NCBI RefSeq assembly: GCF_001021385.1
Contig: NZ_CP011773.1
Coordinates: 496,001 to 560,000 of the forward strand
DNA from: Mycobacterium sp. EPa45
GTDB taxonomy: Bacteria > Actinomycetota > Actinomycetes > Mycobacteriales > Mycobacteriaceae
Length of the DNA stretch: 64,000 bases
Direction: 5' to 3'
The stretch's first letter is position 1; each line of letters opens with the position of its first letter. This document shows, in pieces, positions 14,001-23,701 of the stretch. The notes beneath the pieces are model-generated. The model was not told the DNA's origin, did no database searches, and worked only from the letters and a program-made list of their open reading frames with translations. A program made the position numbers and the translations under genes.

Positions 14001-14495
14001 GCCGCGGTGCGTGCGGCAGTGGCCGCGTCGCTGCCCGGCTACATGACACCGGCGACGATCTCGGTGCTCGACGTGATGCCCGCTACCGAGTCCGGAAAGC
14101 TGAACCGGCCCGCCCTGCCCCGGCAGGAGGTGCACACCACCGGTGCAAGGGAGCCGGCCCGCACCGACGCCGAGCGGACCGTCGCAACAGCGATGGAGCA
14201 GTTGCTCGACGTCGCCGAGATCGGCAGAGACGACGACTTCTTCGCACTCGGTGGGGACAGCATCCTGTCGGTCCAGCTCGCTGCGCGGATACGTGCGGCG
14301 GGTTTGACGGTCGAACCCCGGATGATCTTCTCGCATCCCACCGTGGCATCGCTGGCTGCCGCGATCGGCGACGGGTCCTCGGGTCAGCGTGAGAACCGCA
14401 CCGACACCCGGCACGAGGCCATGAGCGTGTCGGGACTGACAGCGGGAGATCTGGCCGCCCTGAAGTCGTCGTGGTCGAAGGTCCGCCCGTCGTGA
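8061..14495 (+). CDS. mbtE: Two-module NRPS, MbtE-like with an extra module (C-A-PCP-C-A-PCP)
   Basis: The 2144-residue NRPS starts at ATG 8061 (GGAGG at 8052-8056), overlapping mbtB by 8 bases. Module 1: condensation domain with HHIAWD at 170-175; adenylation domain with [11 protein letters not shown] near 611 and SFDVSIG (Asp657); carrier LGGHSL, Ser1001. Module 2: condensation domain with HHIAAD at 1187-1192; adenylation domain with [11 protein letters not shown] near 1672; carrier LGGDSI, Ser2067. In the second A domain the alpha-amine-binding Asp is Leu (TFLEGCIE, Leu1718) and A5 reads NAIGATET. Classical mycobactin assembly uses MbtE for the acylated hydroxylysine and the MbtC/MbtD polyketide synthases for the next unit. 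Here no PKS gene is present, and module 2 occupies that place between the MbtE and MbtF steps. All catalytic motifs of both modules are intact, so this is not a decayed fusion. It is coupled to mbtF by a GTGA overlap. Confidence 0.85.
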   Translation: MTDTLADPFDPQRLELLRHRLTQNGLLAKLNAPADPAVMSDGQRRMWFVQSIDDTGALLNVCVSYRLTGQLDSTRLEAAVNAVAARHPILRTTYQTDADGEPRPTVHDELAPGWAEHDLRDLGAQARSLRLEVLAQRAFTTPFDLSAHAPLRITLVRIGSDEHVLLLTAHHIAWDDASWRVFFADLSRAYQSGALPPAPAAEPPVSGSGDADVAYWRALLVEPPEPLELPGPAGSAVPSQWRAERRSTRLDPRVVDAVTSLAHERGATPYMVLLAAFSALVHRYTHADDFLVAAPVLNRTSSDVIGYYGNTVALRVRPNRWGTFAELVDAARDIAVGAFAHQRVNLDRVVRELNPDRRYGVERMARVGFGMRHSDGDGFNPPGVSCRRAEFRGQFAQLPLGFMVEFSSGDAEVEVEYLPEVLDRGLAEQMLDSFVVLLGDALAQPDRMLADLALLDDADTAWLFRTSRGEDFDCPAMTLGDLITEQVVRQPEATAVVYEGRPYSYREINEAANRHAHWLAAQGVGAEDRVAVLLEKSPELVITALGIAKAGAVYLPVDPEYPADRIAYILTDADPKMVVREPIDVSDLPAHDPARELVRPFGPDNTAYLIYTSGSTGLPKGVAVPHRPVADYFRWFAREYQIGTGDRLLQVASTSFDVSIGEIFGILAQGARLVIPRSDGLRDIGYLTDLLQREAITSMHFVPSLLGLFLSLPGVEQWRTLRRVPIGGEALPGELADKFHATFDALLHNFYGPTETVINASRYKVQGRQGTRIVPIGTPKINTQIYLLDDALQPVPPGVVGEIYIGGTQLAHGYHNRPALTAERFVADPFNPGGRLYRSGDLARRSRDGDLEFVGRADEQVKIRGFRIELGEVAAAVTVDPSVGNAVVIAAELPHLGKSLVAYMAPAAGEVVDVERIRIRVAAALPDYMIPAAYVVVDEIPVTANGKLDRAALPAPEIGPAVEYRVPVTETERAVAGLFVGLLGATEVGCDDSFFALGGHSLLATKLVGAIREACGVEVSVRDVFEAGSVGRLAALIDDLGDGPTRLTRPPLVAAAGDPERSPLSAAQLRSWFQYRVDGPSPVNNIPFAARLTGPCDVDALVAAIDDVIGRHEILRTVYREIDGVPHQVVETGQAAQERRLDGPDSGWLTTQLDAERAHRFELETELPIRIAVLRTPEECVLSMVVHHIAADHWSAGVLFTDVLTAYRARREGSAPSWPPLPLQYRDYAAWQVQLLSDTQRMDAQRQFWMRQLDGLPEDTGLRPDLPRPPIAGGAGAALPLYFDSGVRERLTALCRELGITEFMLLQTAVAVVLSKAGGGHDIPLGTPVAGRTDPELDRLVGFFVNILVLRNDLTGNPTLRETLLRAREMALAAYAHQDLPFDRVVDAVNPVRSLSRNPLFQVVVHVREELPEDQLIEAGPEGDTRFSALEPTFDVAHADLSVNFFVGDNGYRGHVIYRTELYHRSTMERFAGWLEQVVEAFAADPDTRLRDVNLLGADELPRVLGQSRGIASPPDRPRTVPGLLEASRSWGHDRVALRSGDDELDYAALHARSDRLAHLLVGHGAGPGSLVGMSMRRGIDLVVALVAIMKAGAGFFPLDPTYPMARKQFMLDDVEPPVVVVTAEAGASLPAAEGVTVISMDDAAIRAELESTDPVAALTLPHPDDPMYLMFTSGSTGKPKGVVGTHRAMSTRLTWQLKHYPVPGNDIRLAQAPMTFLEGCIETLAGLAAGATLIVADDAEHRDAEAIAGLIERHSVVQVTGVASLVSALVDSAPNAVRALRRLVTCGEPVNVSLLQRLVACVGEGSARTVELLNAIGATETSGALIRGPLDLPIPKIGKPMEGSQVYLLDEALQPVPVGVVGELYYAGEQIARGYWKQPVLTASRFIANPYAAEPGSRFYRSGDRGRWTEDGRLEFVGRTDHQVKIRGFRVELAEVEAALKAADGVAVAAARTWDGPSGAALAGYVVPRDPVDDPAAFAAAVRAAVAASLPGYMTPATISVLDVMPATESGKLNRPALPRQEVHTTGAREPARTDAERTVATAMEQLLDVAEIGRDDDFFALGGDSILSVQLAARIRAAGLTVEPRMIFSHPTVASLAAAIGDGSSGQRENRTDTRHEAMSVSGLTAGDLAALKSSWSKVRPS

Positions 14496-17400
14496 CCACA
14501 GCTGCGACCGACATCGAGGACGTCCTCGCACTATCGCCACTTCAATTGGGGCTGTATTCGCACGCCACGCTGATCGGACCCGACGCCGACGACCCGTACG
14601 TCATCGCAATGACGGCCGATGTGACGGGTCCTCTCGACGTCGCTCTGTTGCGCGACTGTGCGGCGGCGATGTTGGTCCGCCACCCCAACCTTCGGGCCAG
14701 CTTCTGGCACCAGGACCTGCCGCGACCCGTGCAGATCGTGCCGGCCGCGGTAGGACTGCCGTGGCAGCACGTCTGCGCTTCGGATGACCGCCAGGCCGCC
14801 GAGATCGAAAAACGGCAGTGCAAAGAACGTTTCATCCTGCAGGACGGACCACTGATCCGGTTCCTGCTCATCGAGCTGCCGGGCCGGCGCTGGCGCCTGG
14901 TGGTTACTGCGCACCACATCGTGATCGACGGCTGGTCGCTACCGGTATTCATCGGTGAAATGCTCACGCTGTACCGCGCCGACGGAGACTGCGACGCACT
15001 GCCCGTGCCGCGGCTCTACCGCGACTACATCGGCTGGCTCGCCGAGCGTGATCCACAAGCCGGCGAACTCCGTTGGCGCAGACACCTCGCCGGGCTGTCC
15101 GGACCGACCATGCTGTCGCCGGCTCTGGGTGGCGACGGCTCGGGGCTACCCAAACGAACCGAGCTCTCGCTACCGGCCGCCGACACCGATCGCCTGGCCG
15201 CCGCTGCGCGCGTCCGAGGCGTCACCCTCAACACGGTGTTGCAGATGGGCTGGGCGCTGATCGTGTCCCGACTCACCGACCGTGACGACGTCGTCTTCGG
15301 AGTGACCGTGTCCGGCCGCCCACCCGAACTCGCCGGTGTGGAGACCATGGTCGGCCTGTTCATCAACACTCTCCCGTTGCGCGTGCGCCTGGACCCCAGC
15401 AAGACTGTCGGCCAACAGTGTTCGGCGCTGCAGCGCGAGGCCGCCGAACTGCGCGACCACAGCTATCTGACCCATTCCCAGCTGCGCTCCCTGGCCGGCG
15501 TCGGCGAGATGTTCGACACCCTGCTGGTCTACGAGAACTTCCCGCCCGGCGACGTGGTCGGCGGCCACGAGTTCGCAGCCGACGACGTCCGCTTCCGGCC
15601 CGCAGCGATGGAGAGCCTGACGCATTTCCCGGTGACCGTCGCCGCATACCGCAATACCGCGGAGCTGACCCTGCTGGTCGAGGTCACCGACAACGCGCTC
15701 GGCGCGATGTCCCCCGATAGCCTTGGCCGGCGGGTGCTGCAGACGATGCGCCGCCTGATCGACAGGTGGGACCGGCCGCTCGGCGGAATCGACATTCTGC
15801 TCGATGATGAGGTGCCCCCCGCCGAGTTGTCCGCACCCACCGCTGACGGCATCGGGGTGGCGCAGCGATTCTCTGAATCTGTTGTCAAACACCAGGATTC
15901 GATCGCGTTGTGCTGGGACGACGGCCAGCTGAGTTACGCGGAGCTCGATGAGCGGTCAGATCGTCTGGCCGGCTTTCTCGCCGAGTCCGGTGTCCACGCC
16001 GAAACGCCGGTCGCAATCCAGCTGCCTCGCGGCGCCGGCTATGTGGTCGCGATGCTCGGTGTGCTCAAAGCCGGCGGCATGTACGTCCCGATCGAACCGG
16101 CGATGCCGGCCGGCCGGGTCAATTCGATTCTCACTCAGAGCGGCGCCACCATCGTCGTCGACGAGGCCATCATTACGGCGGCCCGCGCCGCGCGGCGATT
16201 CTCCACGCGGACCTGTCCGGGCCAGGCGGCCTACACGGTGTTCACCTCCGGTACCACCGGAGAACCCAAGGGCGTCATCGGGACTCACGCGGCGTTGCTG
16301 GCCTACATCGATGACCACGCCGGGCGGATGCTGAAGCCTGCCGCCGAACGGCTGGGTCGCCCGCTACGCATCGGCCACGCCTGGTCGTTCGCGTTCGACG
16401 CCGCCTGGCAGCCCCTGGCCGGGCTGCTGTTCGGCCACACCGTCCACCTCATCTCCGAAACCGACCGCAGGGACGCCGACGCGCTCGTCGGGATCATCGA
16501 CCGGTACGGGATCGACATGCTCGACGTCACCCCGTCGCTGTTCACTGGCCTGCGCCAGGCGGGTGTACTGGACTCGGGGCGGCTGTCGGTGCTCGCGCTC
16601 GGTGGCGAGGCTGTGGGCTCGGGGGAGTGGTCCGACATCCGAAAGTGCTGTGCCGAAACGCTGTTGGCGGCCCACAACTGTTATGGCCCAACCGAGGCGA
16701 CGGTCGAAGCGGTGGTCGCCGCGATCGCCGACCACGAGGCGCCGGTGATCGGCTACCCGACCCGGTGGACCACCGCCGTCGTGCTCGATTCCTGGCTGCA
16801 CCCCGTGCCCGACGGGGTGGTCGGCGAACTGTACTTGGCGGGTGAGCAGGTGACCCGGGGTTACCTCGGCCGACCCGCCGAGACCGCGGCCCGGTTCGTC
16901 GCCGCGGCGGGTGGTGGCCGGATGTACCGGACCGGGGACCTGGTACGCCGGAATCGCGACGGCGCACTGGCCTTCGTCGGCCGGGCCGACTCCCAGATAC
17001 AGGTCCGCGGACATCGCGTCGAGCCGGCCGAGATCGAGGCGGTATTGGAGGACATCCCGGGTGTTCGGCACGTTCACGTCGCGGTCCAGCGGCATGCGAC
17101 CGGCTCGCGGTTGGCCGCGTACATTGCCGGTGACGTCGCGGTGCCCGAGTTACGCAGACTGCTGCGAAACAGACTGCCGCGCTATATGACTCCGCACCGA
17201 TTGATCGTCGTCGACGCCATTCCGCTGACCGCGAACGGCAAGGTCGACGAGTCAGCGTTGGCTGCGACCGCGGCACCCGCCGACAGCCCCGAGCCGCCGA
17301 CCACCCCGACGGAGTTGGCGCTCGGCCACGCCGTCACCGAGTTGCTGGGCCTCTCCGCGGTCGACGTCGACGCCGACCTGCTCGAGCTGGGCCTGGACAG

Positions 17401-18766
17401 TATCGCCGCACTCTCGTTGGTGCAGCTCGCGCGCAGCAGCGGGCTGTCGCTACGCGCCCGGCTGGTCCTCGAGTGTGGCACCCTGCGTGAACTTGCCGCC
17501 GCCGTCGATCGGGACGCCGCCGAGGACCTCGTCGTCGGGACCGAACCGGAAGGCCCGATCCCGGCACTGCCCGCCGTGCACTGGCTTTACGAGCACGGTG
17601 ATCCGCGCCGCCTGTCACAGGTGGAGGCGATCCGGTTGCCTTCCGATGCCACCGCGGAGCGACTGCGCCTGCTGCTCGACGGCATCGCCGCCGGGCACGA
17701 GATGTTCCGCAGCCGCCTCGACCGCTCGACGATGACGTTCGTCCCGGCCGGGCGCGACACCATTCCGCTTGCCGAGGTGGTGGTGTCCGGTGAGCTCGCC
17801 GACGCCGTCGCCGAACACGCTGCCGCCGCGATCGAACGACTGGATCCCGAAGGCGGGCAGCTCACCGAAGCGCTGTGGCTGCACCAGGCCGGCGATGCCG
17901 GCGTCCTCGTTCTGGTGGCCCACGTGTTGGTGATGGACCCCGGATCGTGGCGCATCGTGCTGGGCGAGTTGATGGCCAACTGGTCGACTGCCGGTTGCGA
18001 GTCCGTCCCCGTCAGCGGTGAGCGGATCAGCTACCGCCGGTGGGCCCATATTCTCGCCGGCCGAGCGGCAGAGCTCGACACCGCCGACTTCTGGCTCGCG
18101 CAGGTCGACGGCGAGGATCCGGTTCTGGGAGGCAGGCGAATTCGCCCCGGAGTCGATCAGTTCGGTGACCTCGCGATCACCGTCACGGTTGCCGAAACCG
18201 ATGTCACCGCCGCCCTGCTCCGCGCTGAGGTGCCGATCCAGGACGTGCTGGCGCAGGCGTGTGCCCGCCTCATCGTCCGCTGGCGCGAGCAGCGGGGGCA
18301 GGTCAGTCCGGTTCCGCTGCTGGCACTGGAAGCGCACGGGCGCAATGACGCCGACGACACGGTCGGACTGCTCAGTGCGATCTATCCGCTTCGCATCCGG
18401 CCCGGTTACCCGCTACCCGAAATACCAGGGCAATCCACCGATTACGCGCTGCTGCGCTATCTACGACCGGATACCGCCGAACGGCTACGCGGCTTACGCG
18501 GACCCCAGGTGCTGCTGAACTATCTCGGCAGGCTCGACATGGACGCCGGTTCGCTGCTGGATCGGGGCCTCCTCGCCCACCTGTCGGTCATGACCGAACC
18601 GAACGTCGCGGTGCGCCACGAGCTGACCCTCGTCGCCGCCGTCGCCGGCGGCAAGCTGGTCACTCAGTGGCGGACGTTGCCGGATGTCTTCAGCGACACC
18701 GATATCGCTGTGCTGCAGCAGATGTGGAGTGACACCTTGCATGAGTTGGCAGAGGTGTCCGCGTGA
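14492..18766 (+). CDS. mbtF: Terminal mycobactin NRPS MbtF (C-A-PCP plus degenerate E/C-like domain)
   Basis: This NRPS of 1424 residues should add the last lysine, which in mycobactins closes to a hydroxy-caprolactam. The N-terminus ([25 protein letters not shown]) closely resembles M. tuberculosis MbtF. Domains: condensation with HHIVID at 141-146; adenylation with [11 protein letters not shown] near 584 and AFDAAW (Asp636); carrier GLDSIA, Ser970; a C-terminal epimerase/condensation-like domain of about 400 residues. The hand-read A code (D-A-Q-D-A-G-C-V-E) contains two extra acids, suiting a basic substrate. In the last domain HHxxxDG is HVLVMDP (His1144, Val1145, Asp1149), so the usual second His is missing; it probably releases or cyclises rather than epimerises. 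GTG 14492 overlaps the mbtE stop (GTGA). An in-frame GTG at 14471 is the alternative start. Confidence 0.95.
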   Translation: MTTAATDIEDVLALSPLQLGLYSHATLIGPDADDPYVIAMTADVTGPLDVALLRDCAAAMLVRHPNLRASFWHQDLPRPVQIVPAAVGLPWQHVCASDDRQAAEIEKRQCKERFILQDGPLIRFLLIELPGRRWRLVVTAHHIVIDGWSLPVFIGEMLTLYRADGDCDALPVPRLYRDYIGWLAERDPQAGELRWRRHLAGLSGPTMLSPALGGDGSGLPKRTELSLPAADTDRLAAAARVRGVTLNTVLQMGWALIVSRLTDRDDVVFGVTVSGRPPELAGVETMVGLFINTLPLRVRLDPSKTVGQQCSALQREAAELRDHSYLTHSQLRSLAGVGEMFDTLLVYENFPPGDVVGGHEFAADDVRFRPAAMESLTHFPVTVAAYRNTAELTLLVEVTDNALGAMSPDSLGRRVLQTMRRLIDRWDRPLGGIDILLDDEVPPAELSAPTADGIGVAQRFSESVVKHQDSIALCWDDGQLSYAELDERSDRLAGFLAESGVHAETPVAIQLPRGAGYVVAMLGVLKAGGMYVPIEPAMPAGRVNSILTQSGATIVVDEAIITAARAARRFSTRTCPGQAAYTVFTSGTTGEPKGVIGTHAALLAYIDDHAGRMLKPAAERLGRPLRIGHAWSFAFDAAWQPLAGLLFGHTVHLISETDRRDADALVGIIDRYGIDMLDVTPSLFTGLRQAGVLDSGRLSVLALGGEAVGSGEWSDIRKCCAETLLAAHNCYGPTEATVEAVVAAIADHEAPVIGYPTRWTTAVVLDSWLHPVPDGVVGELYLAGEQVTRGYLGRPAETAARFVAAAGGGRMYRTGDLVRRNRDGALAFVGRADSQIQVRGHRVEPAEIEAVLEDIPGVRHVHVAVQRHATGSRLAAYIAGDVAVPELRRLLRNRLPRYMTPHRLIVVDAIPLTANGKVDESALAATAAPADSPEPPTTPTELALGHAVTELLGLSAVDVDADLLELGLDSIAALSLVQLARSSGLSLRARLVLECGTLRELAAAVDRDAAEDLVVGTEPEGPIPALPAVHWLYEHGDPRRLSQVEAIRLPSDATAERLRLLLDGIAAGHEMFRSRLDRSTMTFVPAGRDTIPLAEVVVSGELADAVAEHAAAAIERLDPEGGQLTEALWLHQAGDAGVLVLVAHVLVMDPGSWRIVLGELMANWSTAGCESVPVSGERISYRRWAHILAGRAAELDTADFWLAQVDGEDPVLGGRRIRPGVDQFGDLAITVTVAETDVTAALLRAEVPIQDVLAQACARLIVRWREQRGQVSPVPLLALEAHGRNDADDTVGLLSAIYPLRIRPGYPLPEIPGQSTDYALLRYLRPDTAERLRGLRGPQVLLNYLGRLDMDAGSLLDRGLLAHLSVMTEPNVAVRHELTLVAAVAGGKLVTQWRTLPDVFSDTDIAVLQQMWSDTLHELAEVSA

Positions 18767-20052
18767 CCACGCGGCTGGCGATAATCGGCGCCGGAGCCAA
18801 GGCCGTCGCGGTGGCCGCCAAGGCGGCGACATTACGCGACATGGGTGTCGCCACACCGGAGATCGTGGCGGTCGAGCGCACGGAGGTCGCGGCGAACTGG
18901 CGGGCGGGCGGCGGTTGGACTGACGGTCAGCACCGGCTGGGTACAAGTCCGGAAAAAGATGTCGGTTTCCCGTACCGGTCGACGATCCTGCCCGGCCGCA
19001 ACGGCGAACTCGACCAACGGATGATGCGGTTGAGCTGGCAGTCATACCTGGTGGCCACGGGTCGTTTCGCGGAATGGGTTGACCGCGGCAAGCCCGCTCC
19101 GACGCATGACATGTGGGCCAGCTACCTGCGCTGGGTGGCCGGCGCAGCCGGACTGAAAGTTGTTGACGGCGAAGTCATCCGGCTGTCACTCGATGGAGCG
19201 TCCTGGCTACTGCACACCGACACCAGCACCGTCGGGGCCGACGCGGTGATGATTACCGGGCCCGGCCAGCCGAGTCGATCGGTGCTGCCGGGGCATCCGC
19301 AGGTGCTGTCCATCGCACAGTTCTGGCAGCTGGCTTCCGAACGGGGCGCAATCGATGCCGAGCGCGTCGCGGTAATCGGCGGCGGCGAGACAGCGGCGTC
19401 GATGCTCAACGAGCTGTTCCGGCATCGGGTTTCCACGATCACCGTGATCTCGCCACAGGCCACGCTGTTCACCCGGGGTGAGAGCTTCTTCGAGAACCGG
19501 ATGTTCAGCGATCCGACCGATTGGGCCGGCCTGACACTCGCCGAACGGCGCGATGTGATGGCTCGCACCGACCGCGGGGTGTTCTCGGCACGAGTTCAGG
19601 ACTCGTTGCTGGCCGACGACCGGATCCGGCACCTGCGTGGCCGGGTCGCGCATGGCGTGGCGGCCGGCGACCGGATCCGCATCACCATGCACACCGACCG
19701 CCACGGTGAGCGGCTGGAGACGGTGCACGGATTCGACCTCGTCATCGACGGTTCGGGTGCCGACTCGCTGTGGTTCTTGCCGCTGCTGGGGCCGGACGTC
19801 TCCGACCTGCTCGAGGTCCGGCTGAACGGACCGCTGACCGGTGATCGTCTGCAACACGCGATCGGTGATGACCTGGCGCTGGCAGGCGTGGCGCCGAAGT
19901 TGTTTCTGCCCAACCTGTCCGGACTCAATCAGGGTCCGGGATTTCCCAACCTGAGCTGCCTGGGACTGCTCTCCGATCGCATTCTCGGAGCCAGGCCCGG
20001 CGCCCAGCCAAACCGATCCAACGGGAGGCACGTTGAGTACCAACCCATTTGA
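18763..20052 (+). CDS. mbtG: L-lysine N6-hydroxylase MbtG
   Basis: MbtG is an FAD- and NADPH-dependent monooxygenase that hydroxylates the epsilon-nitrogen of lysine, creating the hydroxamates that bind Fe(III). In the 429 residues (M. tuberculosis about 431) are the N-terminal dinucleotide motif LAIIGAGAKA, the mycobacterial variant of GxGxxG, at residues 4-13; a second, NADPH-type motif VAVIGGGETA near residue 202; and the C-terminal LFLPNLSGLNQGPGFPNL found in MbtG. GTG 18763 overlaps the mbtF stop in a GTGA junction. The presence of mbtG means that the product of this cluster is still expected to contain hydroxamates even though mbtC/D are missing. Confidence 0.95.
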   Translation: MTTRLAIIGAGAKAVAVAAKAATLRDMGVATPEIVAVERTEVAANWRAGGGWTDGQHRLGTSPEKDVGFPYRSTILPGRNGELDQRMMRLSWQSYLVATGRFAEWVDRGKPAPTHDMWASYLRWVAGAAGLKVVDGEVIRLSLDGASWLLHTDTSTVGADAVMITGPGQPSRSVLPGHPQVLSIAQFWQLASERGAIDAERVAVIGGGETAASMLNELFRHRVSTITVISPQATLFTRGESFFENRMFSDPTDWAGLTLAERRDVMARTDRGVFSARVQDSLLADDRIRHLRGRVAHGVAAGDRIRITMHTDRHGERLETVHGFDLVIDGSGADSLWFLPLLGPDVSDLLEVRLNGPLTGDRLQHAIGDDLALAGVAPKLFLPNLSGLNQGPGFPNLSCLGLLSDRILGARPGAQPNRSNGRHVEYQPI

Positions 20053-20245
20053 TGCCGAGGACGGCCGCTTCTACGTCCTGGTCAACGACGAGGAACAGCA
20101 CAGCCTGTGGCCGGCGTTCGCCGAGATCCCGGCCGGCTGGCAGGTCGCGTTCGGCGAGGCCGGCCGTGCGGAGTGTGTGGAGTTCGTCGAGCGAAGCTGG
20201 TCGGACATGCGGCCCAGGAGTCTGCGGTCAGCGACTCGACAGTGA
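20033..20245 (+). CDS. mbtH: MbtH-like protein MbtH
   Basis: MbtH-like proteins are small partners that bind NRPS adenylation domains and are often needed for their folding or activity. The 70-residue protein has the family signature NDEEQHSLWPAFAEIPAGW and the conserved ending CVEFVERSWSDMRP. The start is TTG 20033, with GGGAGG four bases upstream at 20023-20028; no ATG or GTG gives a full-length MbtH. It overlaps the end of mbtG by 20 bases in another frame and is the last gene of the mbt operon. The ESX-3 iron box begins 28 bases after its stop. Confidence 0.95.
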   Translation: MSTNPFDAEDGRFYVLVNDEEQHSLWPAFAEIPAGWQVAFGEAGRAECVEFVERSWSDMRPRSLRSATRQ

Positions 20246-20272
20246 AGTCACGCGATGCTAACTTCTCCGAAC

Positions 20273-20291
20273 ATTGGTTAGGCAAACCTAA
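20273..20291. promoter_or_regulatory. IdeR iron box upstream of the ESX-3 operon
   Basis: ATTGGTTAGGCAAACCTAA matches the IdeR consensus at about 16 of 19 positions, with an intact core GGTTAGGC.AACCTAA. It lies 36 bases before the eccA3 start. IdeR (and Zur) control of ESX-3 is established in M. tuberculosis; I did not recognise a separate Zur box here. Confidence 0.85.
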
Positions 20292-20327
20292 GGAGCTGGG
20301 GCCGCGCTCGACCGTCGCCCCTGTACG

Positions 20328-22160
20328 ATGCGCATGAACAACGGTGTAGTGACTTCGGGGCGTGGGGCGCGCCTGGACGCAGACCTGGTGAGCCGATTCG
20401 CCGCCTCCTGCAAAGCCCTCGGCCTGCCGGTGTACGACCGGCGCAGGCCCGCCGACATGCCGGCCGCACGCCGGGCGTTCACCGAGCTGACGCGCGTGGC
20501 CTACGACCAGTGTGATGCCTGGACGGGGCTGGCCGCCGCCGGTTCGGCGTCCAAGGACGTGCTGGCTGCGGTGGTCCGTACCGCCGACACCAGTGGTGTG
20601 CTGCAGAGGCGCATCGAATTGCCCTCGGGTGCATTGGGTTTCGACTACGACACCGGGCTGTATCTGCGGTTCCGCGCGACCACCACGGACGAGTTCCGGC
20701 TCGCCTACGCCGCCACGCTGGCGATCGACGGCGCGTTCCGGGCCGCCGAGGAGATCGTCAGCGAAATCCGTGTGCGACGGCCGGAATGGCGCGAGGCGCG
20801 CTGGGTTGACGTCGCCCTGCGGACCCGCGCGCACCGCTGGTCGGACGTCGTCAAGCTGCTGACCCCGGTGGTCAACGACGCGGGCCTCGACCCGTTCCTC
20901 GCCCATGCCGCCAAGGTTGCCCTCGGTGTGGCACTGGCCCGGCTCGGCATGTTCGCGCCCGCGCTGTCGTACCTGGAGGAACCCGACGGCCCGGTCGCGG
21001 TGGCCGTGGTCGACGGTGCACTCGTCAAGGCGCTGTCGCTGCGTGCATACGGCGACGAGGACACCGCCGCCGAGGTCCTGCAGGACCTGTATGCCGCCAA
21101 CCCGGACAACGACCAGGTCGAGCATGCGCTCTCGGATCCGACTTTCGGCATCGTCACCACCACCACCGCCCGCATCGATGCCCGCACCGACCCGTGGGAC
21201 GTCGGAACCGAGCCCACCGCAGACGACTTCGTCGACCCCGAGGCCCGGGAACGAAAAGCGGCGCTGCTCGAGGAAGCCGAACGCGAGCTCGACGAATTCA
21301 TCGGCCTCGACGAGGTGAAAAACCAGGTGGCGCGCCTGAAGAGCTCGGTGGCGATGGCATTGCGGCGTGAGGAGCGCGGTCTGACCGTCGCCCAACGCAC
21401 CCATCACCTGGTGTTCGCCGGTCCGCCCGGCACCGGTAAAACGACGATCGCGCGCGTGGTGGCCAAGATCTATTGCGGCCTCGGACTGCTGAAGCGGGAG
21501 AACGTCCGCGAGGTGCACCGTGCCGACCTGATCGGTCAGCACATCGGGGAGACCGAGGCGAAGACCAACGCGCTGATCGACAGCGCGCTTGACGGTGTGC
21601 TGTTCCTCGACGAGGCGTACGCATTGGTCGCGACGGGAGCCAAGAACGACTTCGGCCTGGTGGCCATCGACACCCTGTTGGCTCGGATGGAGAACGACCG
21701 TGACCGCCTGGTGGTCATCATCGCCGGTTATCGAGCCGACCTCGATCGCTTCCTCGACACCAACGAAGGCCTCCGATCGCGGTTCACCCGCAGCATCGTC
21801 TTCCCGTCCTACTCGCCTTCCGAACTGGTCGACATCGCCGTCGCGATGGCAGCCAACCGGGACAGCATCTTCGAACCCGCGGCGCTGCACGATCTCGAGG
21901 AGCTGTTCGGCCAGTTGGCGAATTCGTCGACCCCCGACTCGACCGGGGTGCCGCGCCGTAGCCTCGACATCGCCGGTAACGGCCGATTCGTCCGCAACGT
22001 GGTCGAAAGGTCGGAAGAGGAACGGGAATTCAGGCTGGACCACACGGACCTGGCCGGTGCCGACTTCACCGACGAGCAGCTGATGACGATCACGGGGGCC
22101 GATGTGCGTGCCTCGGTCGTGCCGCTGTTGCGGGGCCTGGGCTTGACGGTGCCCGCATGA
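20328..22160 (+). CDS. eccA3: ESX-3 AAA+ ATPase EccA3
   Basis: EccA3 is the cytosolic ATPase of ESX-3. EccA proteins interact with PE/PPE substrates and EspG and probably recycle the chaperone. The 610-residue protein has a TPR-like helical N-terminal half (about 1-280) and a CbxX-type AAA+ domain with FAGPPGTGKTT (Lys371), LFLDEAY (Walker B) and the sensor/arginine region GLRSRFTRS. M. tuberculosis EccA3 is slightly longer (about 631). ATG 20328 was taken as start; ATG 20334 and GTG 20346 are alternatives and no clear Shine-Dalgarno precedes any of them. First gene of the ESX-3 operon, behind the IdeR box; its stop overlaps eccB3 (ATGA). Confidence 0.95.
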   Translation: MRMNNGVVTSGRGARLDADLVSRFAASCKALGLPVYDRRRPADMPAARRAFTELTRVAYDQCDAWTGLAAAGSASKDVLAAVVRTADTSGVLQRRIELPSGALGFDYDTGLYLRFRATTTDEFRLAYAATLAIDGAFRAAEEIVSEIRVRRPEWREARWVDVALRTRAHRWSDVVKLLTPVVNDAGLDPFLAHAAKVALGVALARLGMFAPALSYLEEPDGPVAVAVVDGALVKALSLRAYGDEDTAAEVLQDLYAANPDNDQVEHALSDPTFGIVTTTTARIDARTDPWDVGTEPTADDFVDPEARERKAALLEEAERELDEFIGLDEVKNQVARLKSSVAMALRREERGLTVAQRTHHLVFAGPPGTGKTTIARVVAKIYCGLGLLKRENVREVHRADLIGQHIGETEAKTNALIDSALDGVLFLDEAYALVATGAKNDFGLVAIDTLLARMENDRDRLVVIIAGYRADLDRFLDTNEGLRSRFTRSIVFPSYSPSELVDIAVAMAANRDSIFEPAALHDLEELFGQLANSSTPDSTGVPRRSLDIAGNGRFVRNVVERSEEEREFRLDHTDLAGADFTDEQLMTITGADVRASVVPLLRGLGLTVPA

Positions 22161-23701
22161 GCGGCACCAGCGGCGGTGACGACCGGCGGTCTTTCTCGTC
22201 CCGCACACCCGCGAATGACAACCCGGAGCGGGTGACGTACCGGCGCGGATTCATCACCCGCCACCAGGTGACGGGCTGGCGATTCGTCATGCGCCGCATA
22301 GCATCCGGATTGGCCCTGCACGACACCCGGATGCTTGTCGACCCGCTGCGTAGCCAGTCGCGCGCGGTCTTCATGGGCGTGCTGCTGGTCGTGACCGCAG
22401 TTCTCGGCTGCTTTGTGTTCTCGGTATTGCGTCCCGGTGGAGTTCCGGGCAGCGACCCGGTACTGGCCGACCGTTCGACCGCCGCGCTCTACGTTCGCCT
22501 CGACGACCGGCTGCACCCGGTGCTGAACCTGACGTCCGCGCGTTTGGCCGTGGGACGGCCGGTGGATCCCACCACCGTCAGCGGCGAGCAGCTGGACAAG
22601 TTCGCCCGCGGTAGTTTGATCGGCATCCCGGGAGCACCGGAACGCATGGTGCAGAACACATCTCGTGATGCCGACTGGGCGGTGTGTGATGGGGCCGGCG
22701 GGTCTGTGGACACCGCGGGGGTCACTGTGGTGGCCGGCCGGATCGAACGCGGCGGCGCCCGCGCCGACGAGCTGGGCGCCGGGCGTGCCATGCTGGTTGG
22801 CGACGCCGGCGGGACCTGGCTGTTGTGGGACGGCCGACGCAGCCCGATCGACCTCGCCGACCGGCCGGTCACCGACGCGTTGGGGTTGCCCGCCGCGGCG
22901 CCCGCGGCCCGATCGATCTCGCCGGGGCTGTTCAACGCGATACCGGAAGCTCCGGCATTGCGCATCCCCCCGATCCCAGACGCAGGTCTGCCCGTCGGCT
23001 ATCCGCTGCCCGCTGCGGCCCCGGTCGGTTCCGTCGTGATCGCCTACCGCAACGACGGCACTGCGATCAACTACGCGGTGCTGCCCGACGGGCTTCAGCC
23101 GATCAGCACCGTGCTGGCCGCGGTGCTGCGTAACGCGAACTCCTATGGGCTGGCACAACCGCCGCAACTCGGGGCCGACGACATCGCCCGACTGCCGGTC
23201 TCGTCGCTGCTCGATGTGGCGTCGTTCCCCGCCGCGCCGGTCAAGCTGGTGGACGCGTCGTCCGCACCGGTGACGTGCGCGCAGTGGGCCAAGATCGACG
23301 GCGCCGCAACCAGTTCGATGACCTTGCTCTCGGGTTCGATGCTCCCGCTGCCCGGCGGAACACATCCGGTCGAGCTCGTCGGCGGCGCCAATCCGGGTAC
23401 GGCGAGCCGAGTCGTCCTGCCACCGGGGCGCGGCTACTTCGTCCAGACCGTCGGCCAGCAGCCGACGTCGCCGTCCGCGGGGTCGCTGTTCTGGGTGTCC
23501 GACACCGGCGTTCGGTACGGCATCGGCGGCGACCACACGACAACCGAAAAAACGGTGGCCGCATTGGGTCTGACCCAGTCACCGCTGCCGATTCCGTGGT
23601 CGGTGCTGACCTTGTTCGCCCCTGGCCCGGCCCTGTCCCAAACCGACGCCCTTGTCGCGTACGACGCCGTCCGGCCCGTAGTCCAGCAGGAGACCCGATG
23701 A
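22157..23701 (+). CDS. eccB3: ESX-3 core membrane protein EccB3
   Basis: EccB3 is one of the four core subunits (EccB, C, D, E) of the ESX-3 inner-membrane complex. The 514 residues comprise a cytosolic N-terminal segment with the family stretch [31 protein letters not shown], split here by a conserved Gly-Trp, one membrane helix at about residues 70-92 ([20 protein letters not shown]) and a large periplasmic domain. The Cys pair flanking the periplasmic core (VCDGAGG near 175 and VTCAQW near 373) fits the conserved EccB disulfide. It begins inside the eccA3 stop (ATGA) and ends in the eccC3 start. Confidence 0.96.
   Translation: MSGTSGGDDRRSFSSRTPANDNPERVTYRRGFITRHQVTGWRFVMRRIASGLALHDTRMLVDPLRSQSRAVFMGVLLVVTAVLGCFVFSVLRPGGVPGSDPVLADRSTAALYVRLDDRLHPVLNLTSARLAVGRPVDPTTVSGEQLDKFARGSLIGIPGAPERMVQNTSRDADWAVCDGAGGSVDTAGVTVVAGRIERGGARADELGAGRAMLVGDAGGTWLLWDGRRSPIDLADRPVTDALGLPAAAPAARSISPGLFNAIPEAPALRIPPIPDAGLPVGYPLPAAAPVGSVVIAYRNDGTAINYAVLPDGLQPISTVLAAVLRNANSYGLAQPPQLGADDIARLPVSSLLDVASFPAAPVKLVDASSAPVTCAQWAKIDGAATSSMTLLSGSMLPLPGGTHPVELVGGANPGTASRVVLPPGRGYFVQTVGQQPTSPSAGSLFWVSDTGVRYGIGGDHTTTEKTVAALGLTQSPLPIPWSVLTLFAPGPALSQTDALVAYDAVRPVVQQETR

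Noticed and set aside
8061..14495. The long NRPS gene as a sequencing fusion or pseudogene
   Set aside because: Both modules have complete C, A and PCP motifs with no frameshift or stop, and the inter-module linker is of normal length.
23275..23697. Longer EccC3 frame reaching into eccB3
   Set aside because: It is an open frame inside eccB3; ATG 23698 gives 1330 residues as expected and an ATGA junction.
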